From a bacterium (lineage in GTDB: Bacteria > Planctomycetota > Planctomycetia > Planctomycetales > Planctomycetaceae), in contig WGMU01000050.1 of assembly GCA_016124895.1 (NCBI GenBank), positions 37,537 to 101,536 of the forward strand: a DNA stretch of 64,000 nucleotides, given 5' to 3'. The notes under the pieces were generated by a model. It searched no databases and was not told the DNA's origin. It was given only the letters and a program-made list of their open reading frames with translations. The position numbers were made by a program, and so were the translations under genes. The stretch's first letter is position 1; each line of letters opens with the position of its first letter. This document shows positions 1 through 7,579 of this stretch, one piece after another.

Positions 1-650
1 CCCTCCGGCGCGTTCGCGTGAAATGCGTTCCCGCCCGAGGCGCTGTATCGGTCGAAATCGACGCGGCCGTCCGGATGCACGACGCGACGGCTCGACGCGA
101 TGCCTTGAACGCGAGCCTTACCCAACCCGAGATGCGTGACCGGCTGCGCTGTGGCCAGCGATTCCTTCAATGCCTCGCACACGCGGCGAATACAGTCGCT
201 GTGAAACTCCCGATCGTACAGCTCACCTTGCAGTCCGACTTTGTCGAGCCACGCCTGCGCTCCTGAGTCCGTCACGGGAGCGTCATGCTGATGCAGCGCG
301 CTGAGGAGCACTCGTGTCCGTGTTGTCCCGGCAGCCGCAGCCAGCGCGTTTCGCCATTCGTCGTAAGCGCCATTGCGAACTTCGCACCAGTCGAGTGCCA
401 GCAGCACAATCGGCTGTTGATTATCGCTCAGCAGCACAAAACCGCGTGCGTCGAGCGGGTCGTCGATCGTCTTCGATTTCGTCGGCAGCACACCCATGCA
501 GCGATGCCCGAGCGGGACCGTGACATCCGCCGAGAATGGCGCGACGCGGACTACCTCGTCCGCCGCACCGAAAGACGGGTCCGTTCCGAACAGCACGAAG
601 AAACAAAGAGCAACGGCGAGGCAACTCAGACGGCTTCGATCGCGACACAT
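1..650 (-). CDS. Secreted ceramidase-like protein (C-terminus cut by window edge)
   Basis: The minus-strand frame is open from an ATG at 650 to the window edge, giving 216 residues. It begins with a signal peptide of about 29 residues: positively charged start, then a Leu/Val/Phe core ending near SFGAA. The mature part starts with a segment on the pattern DVTVPLGHRCMG and contains a hydrophobic strand followed by an LDW motif and a later LSALHQHDAP segment. This resembles the N-terminal domain of neutral/alkaline ceramidases as found in secreted planctomycete proteins, where such histidines sit near the zinc site. Family assignment is by motif memory only, and the substrate is unknown. It is the last gene of the minus-strand run that includes ftsI, 215 bases after the acyltransferase gene, so it may have its own promoter. 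Confidence 0.6.
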   Translation of the reverse strand, partial: MCRDRSRLSCLAVALCFFVLFGTDPSFGAADEVVRVAPFSADVTVPLGHRCMGVLPTKSKTIDDPLDARGFVLLSDNQQPIVLLALDWCEVRNGAYDEWRNALAAAAGTTRTRVLLSALHQHDAPVTDSGAQAWLDKVGLQGELYDREFHSDCIRRVCEALKESLATAQPVTHLGLGKARVQGIASSRRVVHPDGRVDFDRYSASGGNAFHANAPE

Positions 651-865
651 GCGGCGGCTCCTCGAACCAATACGGCAAAACGAGTTTGTGACAGTTCTGA
701 TTCTCGCGCAGCGATGCAAGATGCAGAGTTTTCCGGACAGTTTTCTCTACGGCTCCGCGCCACTCCGCGAGATTTCCACGCTGAGGTTCGCGTCTCTGTG
801 ACGCAGGACTCGCAGTGAAACTCTGTCGTTGACGATAGCGAGATTGGACGCGTTCTGCGCGGAGG

Positions 866-1612
866 TCAGGCTGCGATGCGTTCTGTATTGTCAGCCGGCT
901 CTGCGGCACTGCTGGAAGCCGCCAGCGCGATCGCAGTCTCGCCGTCGAGCTGTCCCGATACGACCTGTCGAACAAGTTCGTCCAGCCGGTCCATGGCCGA
1001 CTGAATCTGGCACGTAAACCTTTCGAGTTCTTCTTTCGAGGCTTTGGGCGGAACGCGGATCGGCTCCCCGGCCAGGCCGTACAATGTCGAGAACGGCTTC
1101 GGAATCATCAGGTCGGTCCACCTGCCCTGCAGATACCAGGCGTGGCGACTCGCAAACGCCGTCGGAATGATGGGCTTGCCGGTGCGCGAGGCCATGAATG
1201 CCAGACCGGGTTTCAACTGGCGACGCGGACCCCGCGGACCGTCCGGTGTCAGCACGAGATGGAGATCACGAGTGTCTGCGACCAGTTGCCGCAACGCCTG
1301 ACTGCCGCCGCGTGAACTGGAACCTCGAACGCTGCCAATTCCGACTGACTGCAGAATTGTCGAGACGTACGTCCCGTCTGTGTGTGTTCCGACAAGGGCC
1401 ACCATCGATGACTGACGTCCGCCGAAAATCGGTGCCGCCATCGAGTCGTGCCAGATCGGATAAATGAAGAACTGCCCGTCGGCCTGGGAGTACGGCCGCG
1501 CGGCTTCGTCGACGCAGAAGAACCGAATCCGCAGCGTGGCGAACAGCAGCTTGAAACCGCAGCTCAACAACCACGCCGCCGCAATGTTTAACTGGTGACT
1601 CCTGATTCGCAC
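866..1612 (-). CDS. Lysophospholipid acyltransferase-like protein (DUF374 family)
   Basis: Protein of 248 residues from a GTG start at 1612. The frame stays open far upstream, but that part only mirrors ftsI. The start is chosen because the family-like N-terminus (MRIRSHQLN, then a hydrophobic helix) begins there, with AGGG about ten bases before it. Family features: IWHDS near residue 53, a VRGSSSRGG motif near residue 95 and TPDGPRGPR near residue 122, the hallmark of DUF374 acyltransferases. These membrane-associated enzymes are thought to acylate lipid A-like or lysophospholipid acceptors in the inner leaflet. It lies 173 bases downstream of ftsI on the same strand. Acceptor and acyl donor cannot be read from the sequence. 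Confidence 0.82.
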   Translation of the reverse strand: MRIRSHQLNIAAAWLLSCGFKLLFATLRIRFFCVDEAARPYSQADGQFFIYPIWHDSMAAPIFGGRQSSMVALVGTHTDGTYVSTILQSVGIGSVRGSSSRGGSQALRQLVADTRDLHLVLTPDGPRGPRRQLKPGLAFMASRTGKPIIPTAFASRHAWYLQGRWTDLMIPKPFSTLYGLAGEPIRVPPKASKEELERFTCQIQSAMDRLDELVRQVVSGQLDGETAIALAASSSAAEPADNTERIAA

Positions 1613-1785
1613 TCGTCTGCATCCCTGCGGTGAAAAGCGATTAGCAATTAGTTGCCCCGTTCCTGCGGCTTCCTGTTGCCGGCTGCCGACTCCCTGCTGC
1701 CCTGTTGAACCGAAGTCTCGCACAACCCGCCGTTCCGCAACAACGGCGATTTTACCGTCTCCCGGCGAGTCACCAGCGACAGCGA

Positions 1786-3630
1786 CTACTGATACGAGCG
1801 GATAATGGCCGCAGCCGCCCGGTTGTCCCGATCCGGGTGGACCCGCAGATAGACGAGCGTTCGTTGCAGGATTTCCGCGGCGGCTGGGGCGGCGACCAGT
1901 CCGCCTCCGTGCGTCTCGCCCGACTTCGGCTCGTCGACGACAACCAGCACAAGCACCTTCGGATGGTGAGCCGGTGCGCCGCAAATAAACGAACTGGTGT
2001 ACTTCGTTTCGGAGTAGGTGCCAGTTTCCGGGTCGAACTTCTGAGCCGTGCCCGTTTTGCCGAACACCGTCCACGGAGCGAGGTGTGCCCGCCGGCCGGT
2101 ACCGCGTTCGACGACCTGAACCATCGGCTCTTCGACAACCCACTCGGCGATCTCTTCGGGCACCGTGCCGGTCACAATTGTCGCCGGCACAGCGACGTCG
2201 GGGTCGTCGGTCGACGTTAGAAACAGTGAGTCGCGGTCGCTGCGATTTCCCTGCACGCCGTACAGGATCCGTGGAGTGATCAGCCGCCCGCCGTTGGCCA
2301 ACGCGGCGTGAGCCGTGATCAACTGCAGCGGGGTCACCGCAAGTTCCTGGCCCATTGGGATTGAGCCGGTCGAGTAGCTGTTCCACTCCTTCAACGGTCG
2401 CAGGATGCCAGACAGTTCGCCCGGCAGATCGATCCCCGTCGGCCGGCCGAAACCGAACGTGACCGTCGCGTCGTACAGCGCGACGTTCTGCAGTCGCTGA
2501 CCGATCTTCGCCATCCCGATATTGCTCGACTTGACCAGAATGTCGGTCACGCTGAGCTTCCCATACCGATGATGGTCGCGGAGCAACCGGCCGCCCATCT
2601 GGTACTCACCGTTCTCGCAGTCGAAGACCTCGTCGGGCTTCAGCACGCCCTGCTGCAGAGCCCACGCCACAACGAACGGCTTAAACGTCGAACCCGGCTC
2701 GTACACGATATTGATCGCCTGGTTCCGCCAGGCGTTCGCAGGTACGTTCGCCAGATCATTCGGCGAGTACGTCGGGCGCGACGCCATCGCCAGCACTTCG
2801 CCGGTTTGTGGATTCATCACGACCGCGCAGGCAGCCGCCGGCTTCCAGGCTTCAGCCACCTGGTCGAGGGCTTTCTCGGCAAACATCTGGACCGGCAGGT
2901 CGAGTGTCAGTTGCACCGTCTCAAAACGTTGCGGCTCAAGCCGCGGGTCGAAGCTGACCTCGACGATGCGGCCCATCGCGTCCCGGACGAGCCGTCGAAC
3001 ACCCGGCTTGCCCTGAATCAGATAGTTGAGACTCTGCTCGACACCGCCGGAGCCTTCGCCGTCGATGTTCCGCAGCCCAAGCACATGCGAAGCCAGCCGG
3101 CCTTGCGGATACTGCCGCAGAAACTCGTCGCGGAACCCGAACGAACTATCCGGCCAGTCGAGCGCGATGACGCGTTCAACCTCCTCGTCGGTCAGCCGTC
3201 GCTTGATCCAGAGAAACTGCTTGTCACGGTAGCGTTCGAGCTGCTCAGCCAGATTGTCAGCGTCGAGTTCGAGCGTCTCGGCGAGTCGCTGCACAAAGGC
3301 AGGTTCGACGTCGAGCCGCGACGGATTGACGAAGAGGCTCGGCGTGACAACCGTCGTCGCGAGCAGCTTGCCGTTGCGATCGACGATGTCCGCCGGACGC
3401 GCGGGCACTTCGACTTCGATCTGATGCTGCCGAGCCGCGACGCGAGAGAGTTCTTCAGACTGCAGCCCCTGAATCTGAACAAGCCGCGTGACGACAACGA
3501 GCCACAGTGTTGTCATCAACCCCGCCATGAACCGCATCCGCCAGTTCGGACGACGCGCTGGCTGCCTGAGCGACTTCAATGTCGGATCTGAAATCTCAGA
3601 TGGCCGAGCAGACGACCGGCGGCCGGTCAT
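1786..3630 (-). CDS. ftsI: Peptidoglycan transpeptidase FtsI / class B penicillin-binding protein
   Basis: Protein of 614 residues with one N-terminal membrane helix (about 34-50), a PBP dimerisation domain and a C-terminal transpeptidase domain. The three active-site motifs are present: S314-T-F-K317 in EPGSTFKPF, S368-S-N, and K525-T-G-T-A. It therefore should cross-link septal peptidoglycan in the periplasm. Its ATG overlaps the stop of the upstream ftsL-like gene by four bases (3627-3630), showing translational coupling. Length and domain order fit FtsI rather than PBP2. Its presence matters because planctomycetes lack FtsZ; a complete transpeptidase argues that this cell makes cross-linked peptidoglycan. 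No PASTA domains are visible at the C-terminus. Confidence 0.93.
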   Translation of the reverse strand: MTGRRSSARPSEISDPTLKSLRQPARRPNWRMRFMAGLMTTLWLVVVTRLVQIQGLQSEELSRVAARQHQIEVEVPARPADIVDRNGKLLATTVVTPSLFVNPSRLDVEPAFVQRLAETLELDADNLAEQLERYRDKQFLWIKRRLTDEEVERVIALDWPDSSFGFRDEFLRQYPQGRLASHVLGLRNIDGEGSGGVEQSLNYLIQGKPGVRRLVRDAMGRIVEVSFDPRLEPQRFETVQLTLDLPVQMFAEKALDQVAEAWKPAAACAVVMNPQTGEVLAMASRPTYSPNDLANVPANAWRNQAINIVYEPGSTFKPFVVAWALQQGVLKPDEVFDCENGEYQMGGRLLRDHHRYGKLSVTDILVKSSNIGMAKIGQRLQNVALYDATVTFGFGRPTGIDLPGELSGILRPLKEWNSYSTGSIPMGQELAVTPLQLITAHAALANGGRLITPRILYGVQGNRSDRDSLFLTSTDDPDVAVPATIVTGTVPEEIAEWVVEEPMVQVVERGTGRRAHLAPWTVFGKTGTAQKFDPETGTYSETKYTSSFICGAPAHHPKVLVLVVVDEPKSGETHGGGLVAAPAAAEILQRTLVYLRVHPDRDNRAAAAIIRSYQ

Positions 3631-3995
3631 TCGTCTGCCTCCTGCAGCCGCGGATCAGCGAGCGGCCTCTGGAAAAACAGCAGCGGAATACGCCGCTCGG
3701 CCTGTTCTGACGAATCATCGCTTTCGTCACTGTTGGCGGAGTCAGGCGCGGTCACTGGCAGCTTCGGATGCGATAGCTCGGTGCCGTCCTGCTCGACGGT
3801 CTGAAAGAGTCGATCGACCGCGGCAAGCTGCTGGCACTTCAGCCGCAGTCGCGCGTGCTCATCACGGAGCACGTCCATCCGGTAATGCTGCCGGCTGAGG
3901 TCGCGGCGCAGATCGAGACTGCGTTTCTCGATCGCAATGCCGAGCAACGAAATCAGCACCACCAGAAAGAGTCCGGCTCCGAAGCGGAAGAACAT
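3627..3995 (-). CDS. ftsL: FtsL-like bitopic cell division protein
   Basis: Protein of 122 residues: a short cytoplasmic start, one membrane helix at about residues 5-21, then a heptad-like charged stretch (about 24-70, rich in Arg, Leu and Asp) predicted to form a coiled coil, and an acidic tail. This is the architecture of FtsL/DivIC proteins, which link the transpeptidase complex to the divisome. FtsL diverges too far for sequence alone to prove it. The assignment rests on topology plus position: between rsmH and ftsI, with a four-base overlap into ftsI. No clear Shine-Dalgarno precedes the ATG at 3995. The 117-base gap before it is filled by a long palindrome. Confidence 0.72.
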   Translation of the reverse strand: MFFRFGAGLFLVVLISLLGIAIEKRSLDLRRDLSRQHYRMDVLRDEHARLRLKCQQLAAVDRLFQTVEQDGTELSHPKLPVTAPDSANSDESDDSSEQAERRIPLLFFQRPLADPRLQEADE

Positions 3996-4007
3996 AAGCG
4001 ATGCACA

Positions 4008-4104
4008 AAGTCGGAATGCGGAAATCGGAAGTCGGATTCCACCGATAGGACGAGGATTTCGGCACTGTTGAATGTTCCGACTTCCCCGTTCCGAATTCCG
4101 ACTT
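4008..4104. repeat. Long imperfect palindrome (REP-like hairpin) inside the dcw cluster
   Basis: Arms at 4008-4036 and 4076-4104 are reverse complements at 25 of 29 positions and flank a 39-base loop. The left arm contains TCGGAATGCGGAAATCGGAA. It fills nearly all of the gap between the LysM gene and the ftsL-like gene. There is no T-run, so it is not a classic terminator. Transcribed, it could form a stable hairpin that stabilises or attenuates the upstream mRNA. Confidence 0.75.
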
Positions 4105-4112
4105 CTATTCCA

Positions 4113-6386
4113 TCATCGGAGTGACGAGGTGCGGTCGATCAGCGGGACTCGGCTGGCATCGCCGGGGAGCTTGAGGACGAGGCCCGGCGCCAGCTCATTC
4201 GGACTCTTCAAAGCTGCCTGATTCATCCGGTAAATCTGCTTCCACCGGGAAGCTCGTCCCAGATGATCCGCCGCGATCGCCGTCAGCGTGTCACCGCTCG
4301 CCACACGATACATCGGGTACCCCTGATTCCCGATGAAGAAGCCAGCCTTCTGACTGTCGCCGATCGTTGTATTGGTCGGCGCTGACGCGACCGTCTGAAC
4401 TGCTTCAGAATCGCCAGCCGGCTCAATTGGCAGAATGTCCCCACTCAGCCCGGCCGGATTGCCCTCCGATCGATTTGTGCCTGCCGTCACCGGCAGACTG
4501 CTGGCTGCTGTCGGCAGTCCTGAACGAGATCGGCCACCGTCCGCGATCGCCTGCGGCGACGCAGGCGTTCCGCCGTCGAGATAGTCCGCGAGGATCGACG
4601 GCGACGGCGTGTCGAGCACCATACCAGGCTTGAGCTTCTTCGGATCGTCGACCTTCGAGCGGTTGTACCTCTGCAGGGCCTCAAAGTACTTCGACGTTCC
4701 GTACACCTTGCGCGAGATCGACCAGAACGAATCGCTTTCCTCAACCGTGTAGATGCTGTCGTCCAGCGTCGCAGCGCCGGCATCTGACCGCTGGCTGCTG
4801 CCAGACCGGACCGTAGTCGCAGAACCGGTTGCCGACTCAAAACCACTCGGCGAATCGAACACCGATGGCGAGCTCAGGCCGCTCCTGCCAGATGAACTCA
4901 GCCCACTGCGACCGAAGGGATCGTTCTGATCTGCAACGACGGGAGCCTTGAAGCCGTCCGCGGGCTCAGAGCCAAATGGTTCGCTGGAGAGTGCGCCGGG
5001 ACCAGCGTCGGCCGGCAGTAGATCGTTACCGAGCCTTGCCGGAGACGACGGCGAATCCGTCATCAGACTGTCGTTACCGAGTTGCGGGGAACCGGACTCG
5101 GAATCGCGATTGCCGCCAACAGGTTGCCCGAACGGGCCGCTGCCCGACAGTCCGCCATCACCGGCAACAGTCGGCAGCGAGTTGGAAGACAGTGGCAGGG
5201 AGCCAGCGGCTGGCTCAGACGCGAAGCCCGAACCGTCAGGGAGCGGCGCATTCAGATTTCCCGACTGTCCGAGGCTGTCACTGGAAGAAAGTCCCGAGTC
5301 GAATGCGTCCCGCTGACCGCCCGCCAGTGTGTCGCGTGCCGGCCTGGCGTCTTTGGTTGGCTTCCTGTTCCCTGCCAGCTCGCTGTCGAAGAGGCCGCGA
5401 GGACGTTCGCCGATCGAGGTTGCTCCGCTGCCAGCAGCAGCCTGAGAGCCGAAGGGTTCGGAGCCAAACGATTCGGAACTCAACGCTCCAGTTCCAGGAG
5501 ACGGCGAACCGCTCAGCAGATCGCCTTCGGGCAGCATGGCTGCCGGCTGACTGGCACCGAGGGAACCGCCGGCACCAAATGGATCGCTCGCCCCGAGCCC
5601 GGCAGAATCATTCTGTGACAGCAGCGGATCGACCTCCGGCAACGAACCCGCGACGACAGGCTCGGAACCAAACGGAGAAACGCCGGGCAGCGAGTCAACT
5701 GCCGGCTGCGATTCGAATCCAGAAGCTGATGCCCCGCTGCCGGCCGGTCCGCCAAAGATCGAATCGCGAGACGCGACGTTCATTCCGCTGCCGGTCGAAC
5801 CACCCGGTTCTGCGCTTTCAAACGAGTCAGAAGCCGGCGCGGCAAACGGATCCGCCGAGCCCACAGCTCCGGTCTGACCACCAAGCCCCGGTTCGAACTG
5901 GTCATTCAACGGGGCGTTGAGATCTCCGGCCAGTGGCGGCTCATCCGAGCCGATTTGAGCGAGTGTTGCAGAACCCGGCGCGGCGGCATTGGGATCGTCA
6001 TCGCCCGGCTGACCTTCGGCGAACGGATCGGTGGCCGACTTCGGATCGCTTTCCGCTCCGAGCGTCCCTTTCGGAACGGTCTTGCCATCGTCGTCGGTCG
6101 AAGCAACCTGATCTCCATCGCCGCTGAACTGGTTGTAAACGACGAATCCAAAGATCCCGACAAGCCCCAGCACGGCGACAAGCCCCAGCACGACTTCTCT
6201 GGAGAAGCGAGGTTTCTTCGTTTCGAAACCCCACTCGACATGTTCCATTTCGCCGCTGGCGGCTTCGTCGGTGCCGTCGATCGCGTCTTCGGCCGAAGCT
6301 TCCGCGTCGTCTTCGTACTCGTCTTCCGCCGAGTTCTCGACGTCTTCTTCTTCGTAATCTTCGTCTTCGTAGCGTTCTTCGCTCAT
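4113..6386 (-). CDS. Membrane-anchored protein with two LysM domains and a long Ser/Gly/Pro-rich linker
   Basis: Protein of 757 residues. Residues 1-60 are strongly acidic and cytoplasmic, and one membrane helix spans about 63-85. A low-complexity linker of roughly 430 residues follows, built from variants of a SSEPFGSEP-type unit. LysM1 lies at about 545-598 (YTVEESDSFWSISRKVYG) and LysM2 at about 691-742 (YRVASGDTLTAIAADHLG). LysM modules bind the N-acetylglucosamine backbone of peptidoglycan, so the protein probably tethers membrane and cell wall across the periplasm. Its ATG overlaps the rsmH stop by four bases (6383-6386), and it sits where mraZ/rsmH/ftsL/ftsI genes are normally contiguous, which suggests a role in wall growth or division. 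The linker is probably fast-evolving. Confidence 0.85.
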   Translation of the reverse strand: MSEERYEDEDYEEEDVENSAEDEYEDDAEASAEDAIDGTDEAASGEMEHVEWGFETKKPRFSREVVLGLVAVLGLVGIFGFVVYNQFSGDGDQVASTDDDGKTVPKGTLGAESDPKSATDPFAEGQPGDDDPNAAAPGSATLAQIGSDEPPLAGDLNAPLNDQFEPGLGGQTGAVGSADPFAAPASDSFESAEPGGSTGSGMNVASRDSIFGGPAGSGASASGFESQPAVDSLPGVSPFGSEPVVAGSLPEVDPLLSQNDSAGLGASDPFGAGGSLGASQPAAMLPEGDLLSGSPSPGTGALSSESFGSEPFGSQAAAGSGATSIGERPRGLFDSELAGNRKPTKDARPARDTLAGGQRDAFDSGLSSSDSLGQSGNLNAPLPDGSGFASEPAAGSLPLSSNSLPTVAGDGGLSGSGPFGQPVGGNRDSESGSPQLGNDSLMTDSPSSPARLGNDLLPADAGPGALSSEPFGSEPADGFKAPVVADQNDPFGRSGLSSSGRSGLSSPSVFDSPSGFESATGSATTVRSGSSQRSDAGAATLDDSIYTVEESDSFWSISRKVYGTSKYFEALQRYNRSKVDDPKKLKPGMVLDTPSPSILADYLDGGTPASPQAIADGGRSRSGLPTAASSLPVTAGTNRSEGNPAGLSGDILPIEPAGDSEAVQTVASAPTNTTIGDSQKAGFFIGNQGYPMYRVASGDTLTAIAADHLGRASRWKQIYRMNQAALKSPNELAPGLVLKLPGDASRVPLIDRTSSLR

Positions 6387-7267
6387 AACTTCACCGCCGT
6401 GCGAAGCTTCGCGCTTCTCGAACGTGGATTGACTCGGACCTCGGCCGGGGTCGGCACGACGGGTTTCTTCGTCGTCGTTTCCCAGCGGCTTCCATCCTTG
6501 AAAGCGTCCTTGACGAGTCGATCTTCGAGGGAATGAAACGTGATAATCGCCAGCCGCCCGCCGGGCGCCAGCGCGTCGTACAGTTCGGTCTTGAGTGCCG
6601 TCTCAAGATGCCGCAGTTCTTCGTTGGCCGCGATCCGCAGTGCCTGGAAAACTCGCGTCGCCGGTTCGCGCCGAGCATCCCGCCGGAACTTCGCCGGAAT
6701 GGTCGCCTCAATCGCGTTGCACAGATCAGCCGTCGTTCTGACTGGATTTCCTCGGCGCCGATTGACGATTTCGCGCGCGATCGCCGCGCTGAACCGCTCT
6801 TCGCCGTAGCGAGTGAAAATGTCTTCGAGTTCCGCTTCGTCCAGACGCGCAAGCAGCGCGTGAGCTGGCTCGCCAGACCGCGTATCAAACCGCATGTCGA
6901 GCGGCGCGTCGGTCGCGTAACCAAAACCGCGATCGCGGTCGGTCAACTGGTCCGACGACAGTCCCAGATCGAGCAGAATACGGTCCACGGAATCGATACT
7001 CAGTTCCTGAAGAACAGTGCGGATTTCGGAGTAGCTGGCCTGCCGCAGATGCCGGTTCCCGTCGGGAATCCGCTCGGCGGCAAACGCCAGCATCATCGGG
7101 TCACGATCCAGTCCGATCAGTGTTCCGTCGGGAGCGATCAGTTCGGCGATCCGACGGCTGTGCCCGCCGGCTCCGACCGTGCCATCAACGACCGTCAGCC
7201 CCGGCCGAAGCTCAAGCTGCTGCAGCACTTCGCGCAGCATCACGGGAACGTGAACGGAGGCAGTCAA
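6383..7267 (-). CDS. rsmH: 16S rRNA (cytosine(1402)-N4)-methyltransferase RsmH
   Basis: S-adenosylmethionine-dependent enzyme that methylates N4 of C1402 in the 16S rRNA P site. The frame is open up to 7537, but the family N-terminus (TASVHVPVMLREVL) begins at a TTG at 7267, giving 294 residues, the usual RsmH length; CAGG lies about eight bases upstream. Recognisable parts are VDGTVGAGGHS (SAM-binding loop, near residue 27), LDRDP, the LDLGLSSDQL motif, the FGYATDAPLDMR segment, and near the C-terminus ITFHSLEDRLVK. The gene is first in the minus-strand cluster and overlaps the LysM gene. rsmH (mraW) is the classic opening gene of the dcw cluster after mraZ, but no mraZ lies upstream. Confidence 0.93.
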   Translation of the reverse strand: MTASVHVPVMLREVLQQLELRPGLTVVDGTVGAGGHSRRIAELIAPDGTLIGLDRDPMMLAFAAERIPDGNRHLRQASYSEIRTVLQELSIDSVDRILLDLGLSSDQLTDRDRGFGYATDAPLDMRFDTRSGEPAHALLARLDEAELEDIFTRYGEERFSAAIAREIVNRRRGNPVRTTADLCNAIEATIPAKFRRDARREPATRVFQALRIAANEELRHLETALKTELYDALAPGGRLAIITFHSLEDRLVKDAFKDGSRWETTTKKPVVPTPAEVRVNPRSRSAKLRTAVKL

Positions 7268-7579
7268 TCGAAAACCTGACGGGAAAACAGACGAACCGCG
7301 AAGAGTCCAGCGAGGAACGCAACCGGCCGGAATGGCCAAAGGAAGGGACACGAGAGGGGATGTCTGGCTGGGTGAGAATCTCAGGATGATCAACAGACGC
7401 CGCGTTTTAGGCAGTTTCCGGATCCGCCGAAAGACCAGTTCGACGTCAGGAAGGGTCATACAAAGACACCAAGCCACGAAGATTTGGCGAGTTGACTTCG
7501 TGCCTTGGCGTCTTTGTGTGAGAATCCCGACCGGCATTTCACTGCAACACGTTCACGAACTTCTTCTGATTGGTCTCGC
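7268..7579. other. Divergent intergenic region, rsmH versus enolase-superfamily gene
   Basis: The 312 bases between the divergently transcribed rsmH and the enzyme gene at 7580 must hold both promoters. The only structure I can see is the palindrome at 7460-7517. I see no convincing sigma70-type promoter and no gene; mraZ is not encoded here. Confidence 0.6.
7460..7517. repeat. Palindromic repeat (CAAAGACACCAAGCCACGAAG type)
   Basis: Arms at 7460-7481 and 7496-7517 are reverse complements at 20 of 22 positions with a 14-base loop. The right arm contains CTTCGTGCCTTGGCGTCTTT. I recall sequences of this type as interspersed intergenic repeats in many unrelated bacterial genomes. It lies between divergent genes, so it is unlikely to act as a terminator for either. 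Confidence 0.75.

Noticed and set aside
421..975. 184-codon minus frame near the left edge
   Set aside because: It overlaps the signal-peptide-bearing ceramidase-like gene in another frame and is Arg/Ser-rich.
2569..3591. 340-codon open frame opposite ftsI
   Set aside because: It is antisense to a gene with complete transpeptidase motifs and is His/Arg-rich, as expected for the reverse of GC-rich coding DNA.
4976..5920. 314-codon plus frame across the LysM gene
   Set aside because: It mirrors the repetitive Ser/Gly/Pro linker of the LysM protein; Arg/Gln-rich with no domain.
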